This document shows, piece by piece, positions 7,104 to 14,994 of a stretch of 64,000 nt of DNA. Made by a program: the position numbers and the translations under genes. Below the pieces are notes generated by a model. It saw nothing but the letters and a program-made list of their open reading frames with translations, was not told the origin of the DNA and did no database searches. Source of the stretch: Clostridium simiarum (GTDB lineage: Bacteria > Bacillota > Clostridia > Clostridiales > Clostridiaceae); NCBI RefSeq assembly GCF_018919175.1, contig NZ_JAHLQL010000005.1, positions 213,713-277,712 on the forward strand, written 5' to 3'. How positions within the stretch are numbered: position 1 is the stretch's first letter; each line of letters starts with the position of its first letter.

Positions 7104-8396
7104 TCACTGTTTTTGAAAAGAATAATTAATATAATCTAAAGCTTCTACTAATTTATCAATTTCCTCTTCCGTATTGTATATGCCAAAACTAATCCTAATC
7201 ATTCCTGGTTTCATTGAGTTTGTATTGTTTTTATAGTGTTCAATCTCCTCCATGGATAGATTTAAAAGCTTTTGTACATAAGGGTGTGCGCAAAAGCAAC
7301 CACTTCTCACTTCTATTCCATAATCCTTTGAAAGAATCTCTGCAGCCTTTTCGTGATAAATTCCTTTAATATTAAAGCTTACTATACCTAATCTATCCTT
7401 GTCCATCTTATGACTACCATATATTTCTATATACTCTCTCTGATTCAATTTATTTAGAAGATATTCTGTAAGTTTTCTTTCTCTTTTCTCTATATTTTCC
7501 ATATCTAAACGCTCTAATAATCTTAGTGAAGATAAAAGAGCCACTACTCCCATAAAATTAGGTGTCCCTGCCTCTTCTTTAAAAGGAATTTCATCCCATA
7601 TTACTTCCTTATCAGTTACTACCTTTACAGTTCCTCCTCCTGTACAATCTGGATCTCTTTCATCAAAGCCATCCTTTTTCCCTATGATAACTCCAATCCC
7701 AAAAGGTGCATACATTTTATGGGCTGAAAATACTAAATAATCTATAGCTTTCTTACCATCATCTTTCCAAACCTTCACCTTATTATGAGGTACTAATTGT
7801 GCACCATCAACTACAAGCTCTGCCCCATATTTGTGGCATATTTCAGATATTGTATCTATATCATTTATAAATCCTGTTACATTTGAAGCTCCAGTTATAG
7901 TTACAAGTTTAACTTTACCATTATAATAATGAAGTTTATCATAAAGACTTTCTAAAGATAATCTACCATCCTTATCTATACCTATATAATCTAAATTACA
8001 CTTACCTCTCCAAGGCAAATCATTAGAATGATGCTCCATATGAGATGTTAGAACAATTTGATCTTTACTGGAAATTAATCTATTAGATAGTTTATTTAAA
8101 CCCTCTGTGGTATTTTTCACAAAAATAACAGTATATTTATCTTCTGGAGCTGTAAAATAATTTAATATTACTTTCCTAGCTTCTTCATAAAAATTAGAAC
8201 ATATGCTTGATTTATACCCAACCCCTCTATGGATAGATCCATAATAGGATGAAAAATATCTTATATTATCCATTACATATCTAAAAGGGGGAGTAGTGGC
8301 CGCATTATCTAAATTTATGGTTTTAACTGTCTTGCCATTATCTAAAGTAATATAATGATTTATTTCAGAAAAAAGCTCCCTATAATCTATAAACAT
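7104..8396 (-). CDS. Class V aminotransferase, cysteine desulfurase-like (SufS/CsdA type)
   Basis: PLP enzyme of 430 residues. It opens with the substrate motif NLDNAATTPP, binds PLP through the Lys in SAHKMYAPFG and has a C-terminal RSGCFCAHPYV, which carries the persulfide-forming Cys in the short-loop SufS group. It should move sulfur from cysteine for Fe-S or other sulfur products. No scaffold or other suf/isc genes are adjacent. The ATG start has AAGGAGGGG upstream. Its neighbour is the ferritin-like gene. Similar proteins sometimes act on other amino acids, so the substrate is inferred. Confidence 0.8.
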   Translation of the reverse strand: MFIDYRELFSEINHYITLDNGKTVKTINLDNAATTPPFRYVMDNIRYFSSYYGSIHRGVGYKSSICSNFYEEARKVILNYFTAPEDKYTVIFVKNTTEGLNKLSNRLISSKDQIVLTSHMEHHSNDLPWRGKCNLDYIGIDKDGRLSLESLYDKLHYYNGKVKLVTITGASNVTGFINDIDTISEICHKYGAELVVDGAQLVPHNKVKVWKDDGKKAIDYLVFSAHKMYAPFGIGVIIGKKDGFDERDPDCTGGGTVKVVTDKEVIWDEIPFKEEAGTPNFMGVVALLSSLRLLERLDMENIEKRERKLTEYLLNKLNQREYIEIYGSHKMDKDRLGIVSFNIKGIYHEKAAEILSKDYGIEVRSGCFCAHPYVQKLLNLSMEEIEHYKNNTNSMKPGMIRISFGIYNTEEEIDKLVEALDYINYSFQKQ

Positions 8397-8427
8397 AAAA
8401 ACCCCTCCTTATTATATTATTAATATT

Positions 8428-8446
8428 ATTAGTAATTGTTACTAAT
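8428..8446. promoter_or_regulatory. Perfect 8-3-8 inverted repeat, operator candidate
   Basis: ATTAGTAA-TTG-TTACTAAT lies 32 bp upstream of the desulfurase start, in its leader or promoter region. It is the kind of short palindrome bound by a dimeric regulator. The regulator is unknown. Confidence 0.4.
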
Positions 8447-8479
8447 TGTGATATATTTTTTATTTTACACAATATGGCA

Positions 8480-8506
8480 ACAAAAGGAGCTTACTTACAT
8501 ATTATA
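8480..8506 (+). promoter_or_regulatory. Possible sigma-K type promoter
   Basis: AC at 8480-8481, 16 bp, then CATATTATA (8498-8506), matching the mother-cell sigma-K pattern AC-N16/17-CATANNNTA. It lies 33 bp before the start of the Met-rich coat-like gene, a location that fits, but the consensus is weak. Confidence 0.35.
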
Positions 8507-8538
8507 TTAATGTAATTTTATAAATGGAGGTTACATTT

Positions 8539-9465
8539 ATGTATGAAGAGCAAGATTTCACGGATAGAAATCTGGATAAGGATGATGACATTAAATTTGT
8601 TCCGTTGATTCAGGACTTTGATAAAATGGAGCCTAGGATATGTCCTCACATGATGCAGCAAATGCCTATGATGAATCCTATGATACAGCCAGGCATGATG
8701 CAACAAATGCCTATGATGAACCCCATGATGCAACAAATGTCTATGATGAACCCCATGATGGATCCAAACATGATGCAGCAAATGTCTATGATGAACCCTA
8801 TGATGGATCCAAACATGATGCAGCAAATGCCTATGATGAACCCCATGATGGATCCAAACATGATGCAACAAATGCCTATGATGAACCCTATGATGGATCC
8901 AAACATGATGCAGCAAATGCCTATGATGAACCCCATGATGGATCCAAACATGATGCAACAAATGCCTATGATGAATCCCATGATGGATCCAAACATGATG
9001 CAGCAAATGCCTATGATGAATCCCATGATGTGTCCACACATGATGCAGCAAATGCCCATGATGAGCCCTATGATGCAACCAGACATGATGCAGCAAATGC
9101 CTATGATGAATCCCATGATGCAACCAGACATGATGCATCAAATGCCTATGATGGAGAAAGACACTATAGAAAAAGCTCCTATGGTAAATCCATCAACCCC
9201 AACAAAAAAACCTACTACTACAAGAATAGATATGGAAGTTCCAGAGCTGAATTCACTAGCTCATGAGTTAAGCCAAAAAAACAAGTTTTTATTAGAAGAA
9301 GACTCTAGAAACATAGATGCAAAGGTGGAAAAGATATTAATAAAAATTGAAACCTCTCATCCTAGTATAATAAAAACTCTAATGGCTTACAGAATACCTT
9401 ATCCTGTTGCCCAAAATATAATTAGAAAAATTATAAGAATTACACTTATGTATGAAGATGATTAA
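8539..9465 (+). CDS. Met/Pro/Gln/Asn-rich tandem-repeat protein, probable spore coat protein
   Basis: Protein of 308 residues in three parts. An acidic N-terminus (MYEEQDFTDRNLDKDDD) comes first. A central region of about 170 residues is built of 15-residue repeats MMDPNMMQQMPMMNP. A helical C-terminal domain of about 75 residues ends in MYEDD. The start is ATG 8539, because GGAGG at 8526-8530 lies inside the longer reading from 8524. I do not recognise a named family. The composition resembles spore coat or crust proteins, and the DUF4397 gene 21 bp downstream and the sigma-K-like promoter fit that. Met-rich repeats could also bind Cu(I) or scavenge oxidants. The function is inference. Confidence 0.7.
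   Translation: MYEEQDFTDRNLDKDDDIKFVPLIQDFDKMEPRICPHMMQQMPMMNPMIQPGMMQQMPMMNPMMQQMSMMNPMMDPNMMQQMSMMNPMMDPNMMQQMPMMNPMMDPNMMQQMPMMNPMMDPNMMQQMPMMNPMMDPNMMQQMPMMNPMMDPNMMQQMPMMNPMMCPHMMQQMPMMSPMMQPDMMQQMPMMNPMMQPDMMHQMPMMEKDTIEKAPMVNPSTPTKKPTTTRIDMEVPELNSLAHELSQKNKFLLEEDSRNIDAKVEKILIKIETSHPSIIKTLMAYRIPYPVAQNIIRKIIRITLMYEDD
8761..9030 (+). repeat. Six tandem 45-bp repeats inside the Met-rich gene
   Basis: Copies begin with GATCCAAAC at 8761, 8806, 8851, 8896, 8941 and 8986. Degenerate copies flank both sides (about 8640-8760 and 9031-9150). Silent differences (CAG/CAA) alternate between neighbouring copies over part of the array, suggesting 90-bp duplications. The unit has no stop in several frames, which creates false overlapping reading frames on both strands. 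Confidence 0.9.
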
Positions 9466-9486
9466 TTAGTAAAAGGTGAAATTATA

Positions 9487-10173
9487 ATGATGAATTCAAA
9501 CTTTTATAATCATGGTTTTTATTACCCTTATGGATTACAAAATTTTAGTAGAGTAGAGTCTCTTCCTAAAATAAAAACTTATATAAGAATACTTCATGCT
9601 TCTCCTGATGCCCCTGCTGTAGACATATATGCCAACGGAACAGCTATTGCAAGAAATTTATCTTATAAAAATTTTACGCCTTATATTTCTGTTCCTTCTG
9701 GTTCTTATGAAATTAAAATATATCCAGCTGGAAGTATGGACAAAGCGGTTTTCACTGAAAAAATCGAATTAAATCCAAATTCCATATATACTATAGCTGC
9801 AGTTAACACTTTAGATAGTTTGCAAATTCTACCAATACTAGAACCTGCAACTACGAGTAAACCTAATTTCTCCATGTTAAGATTTTCTAATCTTTCACCT
9901 AATGCTCCTACGCTAGATTTAACTTATAGAGATAACACTAAATTATTTAAAAATGTTGAGTTCCAGGAGACTACATCATATATCCCTGTAGTACCTAAGG
10001 ACCATTGGCTTGAAATAAGAGATAGCTTAACAGATAGAATTTTACTTACTATACCTAGCGTGAAATTACTTCCTAATAAATTTTATACCATATATACGGT
10101 GGGGCTATTAAATTCTTCTCCTCCACTGCAAATATTAGTTCCTTTAGATGGAGCTTCTTATCTAAAAACCTGA
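9487..10173 (+). CDS. DUF4397 domain protein
   Basis: Protein of 228 residues with two tandem DUF4397 units. The first is RILHASPDAPAVDIYANGTAIARNL near residues 35-59 (split here only by length), the second begins MLRFSNLSPNAPTLDLTYRDN. DUF4397 is a beta-sandwich domain found in secreted or surface proteins. The short Tyr/Phe-rich N-terminus has no signal peptide, so a spore-surface location, where export is not needed, is plausible. The start is ATG 9487 or 9490 behind AAAGGTG. It follows the Met-rich gene by 21 bp and ends at a strong terminator, so the two form an operon. Confidence 0.85.
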   Translation: MMNSNFYNHGFYYPYGLQNFSRVESLPKIKTYIRILHASPDAPAVDIYANGTAIARNLSYKNFTPYISVPSGSYEIKIYPAGSMDKAVFTEKIELNPNSIYTIAAVNTLDSLQILPILEPATTSKPNFSMLRFSNLSPNAPTLDLTYRDNTKLFKNVEFQETTSYIPVVPKDHWLEIRDSLTDRILLTIPSVKLLPNKFYTIYTVGLLNSSPPLQILVPLDGASYLKT

Positions 10174-10180
10174 TAAAACT

Positions 10181-10227
10181 AAAAGCCCTAGAGAGTTTAA
10201 AACGTATATACTCTCTGGGCTTTTTTT
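10181..10227. terminator. Intrinsic terminator, convergent genes
   Basis: AAAAGCCC(T)AGAGAGT pairs with ACTCTCTGGGCTTTT, one bulged base, followed by a T run on the plus strand and with A-rich sequence on the other side, so it can serve both directions. Confidence 0.85.
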
Positions 10228-10238
10228 ATCTTTTAGTT

Positions 10239-10853
10239 TTAATTTAAATAATTTTTATTTGTAAAATTAAAACCATTCATTATATCCATCATAACATTTA
10301 TTTTTGCCTTATCAAAACTTTTAAATTTCTTCTCTGCATAATCCAAATCATTATATACCTTCCAATAACCAGTAATTAAGCAAGGTTTTTTAGGATGTTT
10401 TATAAAGTCCTTAACATCTTCAATGGGATATCCTAAAAATATACCTACTTCATGAGGACAGACATTAACAAATCTTTGTTTTAATCTATTTAAGATCTCA
10501 TTTAGATTCATAGACTTATAATATCCATATTGAAATAAAAAATCTAAGTTATTAGAATTATGTATAGTTCTAATAAGATAGGACTTATTATAAACCATAA
10601 CATTAATGCTCTGATCATCTCTTTTTAATTCAAAGTAATCTAACCCACAGTCCAATAATATTTGATTTTTATATAAATCCCATAAGCTACAAAGATCCCT
10701 TTTATCCTTAGTAAGAGTTACTATTGATGAGGGTTTTAATCCTTTTAGCGTAGGTGCTATGTGGTAATAAATCTTTGCTTTAATATAATCTATATCTGAA
10801 AAGTATTCTATTTTATTCATATAGCTACAAGTAATATCTTTTATCAATTTCAT
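10239..10853 (-). CDS. DUF3793 family protein
   Basis: Protein of 204 residues. The motif CPHEVGIFLGYPIEDVKDFI near residue 133 is the signature I recall for DUF3793, together with the LCSLWDLYKN and YYKSMNLNEIL segments. The family is common in clostridia, often near flavodoxins or DUF2325 proteins and iron-related loci, and has no assigned reaction. There is no membrane segment or signal. I choose ATG 10853, since AAAGGG precedes it; a TTG one codon earlier is possible. The DUF2325 gene lies 33 bp upstream on the same strand. Confidence 0.8.
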   Translation of the reverse strand: MKLIKDITCSYMNKIEYFSDIDYIKAKIYYHIAPTLKGLKPSSIVTLTKDKRDLCSLWDLYKNQILLDCGLDYFELKRDDQSINVMVYNKSYLIRTIHNSNNLDFLFQYGYYKSMNLNEILNRLKQRFVNVCPHEVGIFLGYPIEDVKDFIKHPKKPCLITGYWKVYNDLDYAEKKFKSFDKAKINVMMDIMNGFNFTNKNYLN

Positions 10854-10886
10854 CAACCCTTTATATTATTTAATTCCTTAATACTA

Positions 10887-11177
10887 TTATTGCTTATTTT
10901 TCAAAAATTCTTTTAAATTTTGATCTAAATAACTTATGGATCTTTTAGAATATATAACCGTAGCTTCCTTTTCCTTCACCCTACCTTTTATAGTTTTAGT
11001 TAATTGATGCCCTATAAAATCAGTAAGGATCAAGACCAAATCAGTGTTTACAGGTATATCTACCTTTAAATCTCCCTTTTTTCTTCCTGTAACATGATTT
11101 ATAGTTTGAAAACCATTCTGCTTTAAGTAATCCTTTATATTTCCCAACTTATCTCCACCAATAACTAATACACTCAT
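10887..11177 (-). CDS. DUF2325 domain protein
   Basis: Small 96-residue protein with the DUF2325 pattern: MSVLVIGGDKLGNI at the start, NHVTGRKKGD in the middle and a VLILTDFIGHQLT strand followed by a YSKRSIS segment. The fold is Rossmann-like and cytosolic; the function is unknown. It is first in a two-gene unit with the DUF3793 gene. A TGAAATT-rich segment at about 11230-11256 weakly resembles a Fur box but is too degenerate to call. Confidence 0.8.
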   Translation of the reverse strand: MSVLVIGGDKLGNIKDYLKQNGFQTINHVTGRKKGDLKVDIPVNTDLVLILTDFIGHQLTKTIKGRVKEKEATVIYSKRSISYLDQNLKEFLKNKQ

Positions 11178-11308
11178 CCTTCTCTCTCCTTATAATTTAT
11201 TTACCCATATGTCAAATCTCAATATTGTAATTGAAATTGAAATTCATTATTGATTATATTATATACTTATTTTTAATGTTTGTAAATATTATCTTGTTTT
11301 TTCCAAAT

Positions 11309-11340
11309 AAAAAAACCTCTTAGAATTTTCTAAAAGGTTT
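11309..11340 (-). terminator. Terminator of the MacAB-like operon
   Basis: In minus-strand sense AAACCTTTTAG pairs with CTAAGAGGTTT across a short AT loop and runs into T7. It starts 21 bp after the permease stop. Confidence 0.8.
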
Positions 11341-11360
11341 CTTATTGATTATATATATTA

Positions 11361-12575
11361 CTATTCATATCTTAAGGCTTCTATAGGATCCAATCTTGCA
11401 GCCTTTCTTGCAGGATATATGCCAAAGAATATTCCTACAGCTGATGAGAAAAATATAACTCCTAGTATAGATCCTAATGATAAAACCGGGGTTATATCAA
11501 CAAAACTTCCTATTATAAAAGCACCTGTTATACCTATGGTCATCCCTATTATTCCTCCTAACAAGGAGATTATCACTGACTCTGTTAAAAATTGCATCAA
11601 TATGGTTTTAGTCGTGGCCCCTATAGCCTTTCTTATGCCTATTTCCCTGGTTCTTTCTGTTACAGAAACTAACATTATATTCATAACCCCAATGCCACCT
11701 ACTAGTAATGATATGGCCGCTACAGCTCCTATAAAAGTAGTGAAAGTTCCAACAACCTTATTTATTTCATCTAATTGTTTTAAAGTATTTTCTGCTTTAT
11801 AAACCTCCCTCCCTCTATTATTATGTCTTGATTGTAATACATTTATAGTTTTTGTTGCCGCTTCTTCAGTTTTATCTTTATCCTTAGACATAATCATAAT
11901 GTTATCCATAATAAAATCATTAGGGAATAATGTCTTTAAGAAAGTTGATGGAACTACTGTAAATATAGGCATATTTTCATCTTCTCCACCATATAGGAAT
12001 CCAGTAGACTTATAAACACCAATTATAGTTGCTTTTTTAGGAGAGGTTTTTTGTCCTAAAGTTAATGTTTTACCTACCACATCTGTATACCCAAAAAGAT
12101 ATTTCGCCCCTACTTCGTCTATTATAATTACAGGCTTTCCTTCATTAAATTCTCTTTCATTAAAAAATCTTCCGTAAATAATCTCTAAGCTCTGAATATA
12201 ATTTATATCCTGAGTTCCTCCTGTTATAAAACTTCTCTTGTTTTTATCTTCTGTTCTTATTACTCCTTGTCTTTGAACTATGGGAGTTATATATTTTATT
12301 GAATCTACTTTATCCTTAATTTGCTTTATATCTTCTAAATTAAAATAATCTGAAGCTTCAGCCTTTTGACTATTAACTTTTATATTAACTGTAGCTGCTC
12401 CTATTTTTTCAAATTCTCCTAATATGCTATTTCTTCCACCTTCCCCTAAGGCAAGTATGGTTATAACTGAACTTATTCCTATTATTATTCCAAGCATAGT
12501 AAGGAAGGATCTAAGCTTGTTTGATTTTATGCTGTCTAAGGCCATTTTGAAATTTTCAATAATATTCAATTTCAT
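11361..12575 (-). CDS. MacB-like ABC transporter permease
   Basis: Protein of 404 residues with the MacB/FtsX layout. One membrane helix at the N-terminus (SFLTMLGIIIGISSVITIL) is followed by a large extracellular MacB_PCD domain of about 220 residues. Three C-terminal helices contain the VMNIMLVSVTERTREIGIRKA loop characteristic of the family. It is the membrane half of an exporter for peptides, antibiotics or lipoprotein-like substrates. It is last in a three-gene operon, 5 bp after the ATPase gene. The substrate is unknown. Confidence 0.9.
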   Translation of the reverse strand: MKLNIIENFKMALDSIKSNKLRSFLTMLGIIIGISSVITILALGEGGRNSILGEFEKIGAATVNIKVNSQKAEASDYFNLEDIKQIKDKVDSIKYITPIVQRQGVIRTEDKNKRSFITGGTQDINYIQSLEIIYGRFFNEREFNEGKPVIIIDEVGAKYLFGYTDVVGKTLTLGQKTSPKKATIIGVYKSTGFLYGGEDENMPIFTVVPSTFLKTLFPNDFIMDNIMIMSKDKDKTEEAATKTINVLQSRHNNRGREVYKAENTLKQLDEINKVVGTFTTFIGAVAAISLLVGGIGVMNIMLVSVTERTREIGIRKAIGATTKTILMQFLTESVIISLLGGIIGMTIGITGAFIIGSFVDITPVLSLGSILGVIFFSSAVGIFFGIYPARKAARLDPIEALRYE

Positions 12576-12580
12576 CCCTC

Positions 12581-13309
12581 CTATTCAGTGAATAAATCCA
12601 TATCAGAATTGTTCTGAGCAAGTATTACTCTATCTTTTACCATATCATCTGCTACAATTTCTCCATCTCTAAATCTTACTATTCTCTTTGTATATTTAGA
12701 CACCTCTGGTTCGTGTGTTACCATTATTATAGTAGACCCCTCATCATTTAAGTTTTGAAATATTCTTATTATGTCATCTGAAGATTTAGAGTCTAGGTTT
12801 CCTGTAGGTTCATCCGCCATTATAACTGCTGGTGAATTTACTATTGCTCTAGCTATTGCCACCCTTTGCTTTTGTCCTCCAGAAATTTCATTTGGTCTAT
12901 GCTTTATCCTATCTATTAACCCTACCTTTTCTAAAGCACTAAGAGCCTTTTCTCTTCTTTCTTTTTTAGAAACTCCTGCGTATACCATAGGTAATTCTAC
13001 ATTTTCTAATATGGTCATTCTAGGTAAAAGGTTAAAAGCTTGAAATACAAATCCTATTTCTTTATTTCTTATGTAGGCAAGATCATTATCCTTAAGATTA
13101 GAGATGTCTTTTCCATTTAGAATGTACTGCCCCTCATCAAATACGTCTAAGCATCCTAGAATATTCATAAATGTAGATTTCCCTGACCCAGAAGGTCCCA
13201 TAATAGATGTAAATTCTCCCTCTTCTATCTTAAGATCAATACCTTTTAAGGCCTTAAAATTTATATCACCAGTTTTGTATATCTTTACTATATTTTTAAC
13301 TTCTATCAT
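12581..13309 (-). CDS. ABC transporter ATP-binding protein (MacB/LolD type)
   Basis: ATPase of 242 residues with Walker [10 protein letters not shown], a Q-loop in [22 protein letters not shown], signature ISGGQKQR, Walker [13 protein letters not shown] and the switch His VTHEP. This is the subfamily that powers MacB, LolCDE and BceAB-type permeases. Its start overlaps the adaptor stop by 4 bp (ATGA), implying translational coupling. No bacitracin-type two-component system is adjacent. Confidence 0.9.
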   Translation of the reverse strand: MIEVKNIVKIYKTGDINFKALKGIDLKIEEGEFTSIMGPSGSGKSTFMNILGCLDVFDEGQYILNGKDISNLKDNDLAYIRNKEIGFVFQAFNLLPRMTILENVELPMVYAGVSKKERREKALSALEKVGLIDRIKHRPNEISGGQKQRVAIARAIVNSPAVIMADEPTGNLDSKSSDDIIRIFQNLNDEGSTIIMVTHEPEVSKYTKRIVRFRDGEIVADDMVKDRVILAQNNSDMDLFTE

Positions 13310-14508
13310 TTTATATCACCTGATTGAGCTTCCTCTACAAGAGTTCCATCTTGTATAATACCAGTAGGGTTTAATATTACTTTTTCTCCTTCATTTACAC
13401 CCTCTACTATCTCAACATCTATATCAGATTGCAGTCCAAGAGATACTTCTCTTTCCACAGCCTTGTTACCCATAAGCAAATAAACGTAATTCTTTCCTTC
13501 TTTATCTGACTTAATAGATTCCGTTGGTACCTTTAGTACTGACTCTTTTTTAGCTAATAATATTTCTACATCTGTATCAAATTCTGGTTTAATACCTTCA
13601 AGCTTTTCTAAAATATCAATATCCGCATTTAATATAACATCCGAACCTGTAGCTGAAGCAATTTTTTTCGCCACTGGATCTATATGGAATACCTTACCTT
13701 TTACTCTGTTACCATCAGAGATAACTTGAGCCTCTTGATCTATAGCTATCTTTGCAGCATCGTATTTACCTAAGGATATTACTGCTTTTAAATTGTCTAT
13801 ATCCTGAACAACTACAGCGGGTTGAGCCATATTTCCCACAGATCCTTCTGACACATTAATAGCTGTTATTACTCCATCAAATTCCGATGTTATATTTTCA
13901 CTTACAGAATTTAATTTTGACTTTGCTGAATCTAAGGAAAGCTTAGTAAGACTTATTGCATTATCTGCTTGCTTTATTTTTTCTTCAGAAATTTCAGGTA
14001 TATCAGTAACTTTGGTATTTTGAACCATAGTACCTTGAACAGCTTTCACTGCTTCTTCTGAATTTGGAATGTTAGATATATTCATATCTTCCACATAAGA
14101 TTCTACAGATTGATTATTAATTATGCTCTTTTTTTCCTCCAGGCTTTTCTTTTGATTTAAAAGTTCTTGCTTTTGAAGAATTGAATTATTATATTGAATT
14201 TCTGCCTGCTTTACTGCATTCTTTAAATCCTGTACATCATAACTTATTATGGTTTCACCAGCTTTTACCTTGTCACCCACTTTAAAATTAACAGCAGTGA
14301 CTTTAAGTTGTGAACCATAATACTCCTTTATATTTTTCGACTTTATCACTGCTGTAGTTGTAAGATAAGAGCTTATATCTCCCTTTTGTACAGCTGCTGT
14401 TCTAACCCTTGGTATTTTATCTTTCTTTTTTCCAAGTGTTAGGGGAATGGAAATTACTAAACTTACTACCACTAAAATACCTATCCAAATTACTACCTTT
14501 TTTTTCAT
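13306..14508 (-). CDS. Membrane-fusion/adaptor protein of the MacAB-like exporter (HlyD/YknX type)
   Basis: Protein of 400 residues anchored by an N-terminal helix (VVIWIGILVVVSLVISIPL). It has the split biotinyl-lipoyl-like halves (VTAVNFKVGDKVKAGETIISYD and SEFDGVITAINVSEGSVGN) separated by a coiled coil, then beta-barrel and membrane-proximal domains. In Gram-positives such proteins (YknX-like) assist an ABC exporter rather than bridging to an outer membrane. It is the first gene of the operon adaptor-ATPase-permease. Confidence 0.88.
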   Translation of the reverse strand: MKKKVVIWIGILVVVSLVISIPLTLGKKKDKIPRVRTAAVQKGDISSYLTTTAVIKSKNIKEYYGSQLKVTAVNFKVGDKVKAGETIISYDVQDLKNAVKQAEIQYNNSILQKQELLNQKKSLEEKKSIINNQSVESYVEDMNISNIPNSEEAVKAVQGTMVQNTKVTDIPEISEEKIKQADNAISLTKLSLDSAKSKLNSVSENITSEFDGVITAINVSEGSVGNMAQPAVVVQDIDNLKAVISLGKYDAAKIAIDQEAQVISDGNRVKGKVFHIDPVAKKIASATGSDVILNADIDILEKLEGIKPEFDTDVEILLAKKESVLKVPTESIKSDKEGKNYVYLLMGNKAVEREVSLGLQSDIDVEIVEGVNEGEKVILNPTGIIQDGTLVEEAQSGDIK

Positions 14509-14651
14509 TTTTCCTCTCCTTATTCTACAAAATAAATTCTAATTATTAGTTTACTTTTAATCAAATATATATTTCAAATAATTAAAAAACTTTTAACATA
14601 TACTTACTTAAAACAAATATTTTATTACATTTCTTACTACACATATAAATT

Positions 14652-14680
14652 ATTCTATCCTTTTTATATTACATTATCAA
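14652..14680 (-). promoter_or_regulatory. Promoter of the MacAB-like operon
   Basis: Minus strand TTGATA (14675-14680), exactly 17 bp, TAGAAT (14652-14657). It leaves a leader of about 135 nt before ATG 14508. The remaining gap to 14994 shows only the hairpin at 14874-14914. Confidence 0.55.
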
Positions 14681-14873
14681 TGTGTTTATACTTAATTTGC
14701 ATTAATTTAACTTATTACATAACACCCTTATTTATCCATCTACTACCATTCCTAATACTCAAAAATAAACACTTCTAAAGTCATCATAAGTTCAACTAAC
14801 CTTCATATATATTTACAAATTTCATCTACGGTGAAGTTTCATTTGATTACCCTTAATATTATTTAAAAAAATA

Positions 14874-14914
14874 TTAAGGACTGTAATTACTTTTATGGTA
14901 ATTACAGTCCTTAA
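14874..14914 (-). terminator. Terminator downstream of the heptad-repeat gene
   Basis: Perfect 17-bp stem (TTAAGGACTGTAATTAC and its complement) with a 7-nt loop. On the minus strand it is followed by TATTTTTTT. It ends the tetR-MMPL-heptad operon. Confidence 0.8.
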
Positions 14915-14994
14915 ATAGACCTTTTTAGTTATTAAACTTTAATTTTCCTAATTTACACCTTATGGATATTACTAATTATTTAAGTTCCAAAAGA

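Noticed and set aside
8640..9266. Long open frames on both strands over the Met-rich repeats
   Set aside because: They exist only because the 45-bp unit lacks stops in other frames. They have no ribosome site, and the plus-strand frame starting at 8539 has flanking non-repetitive coding sequence and a good GGAGG.
11230..11256. Fur box upstream of the DUF2325 gene
   Set aside because: The sequence is AT-rich with only a short TGAA/TTCA symmetry and does not fit a 7-1-7 box.
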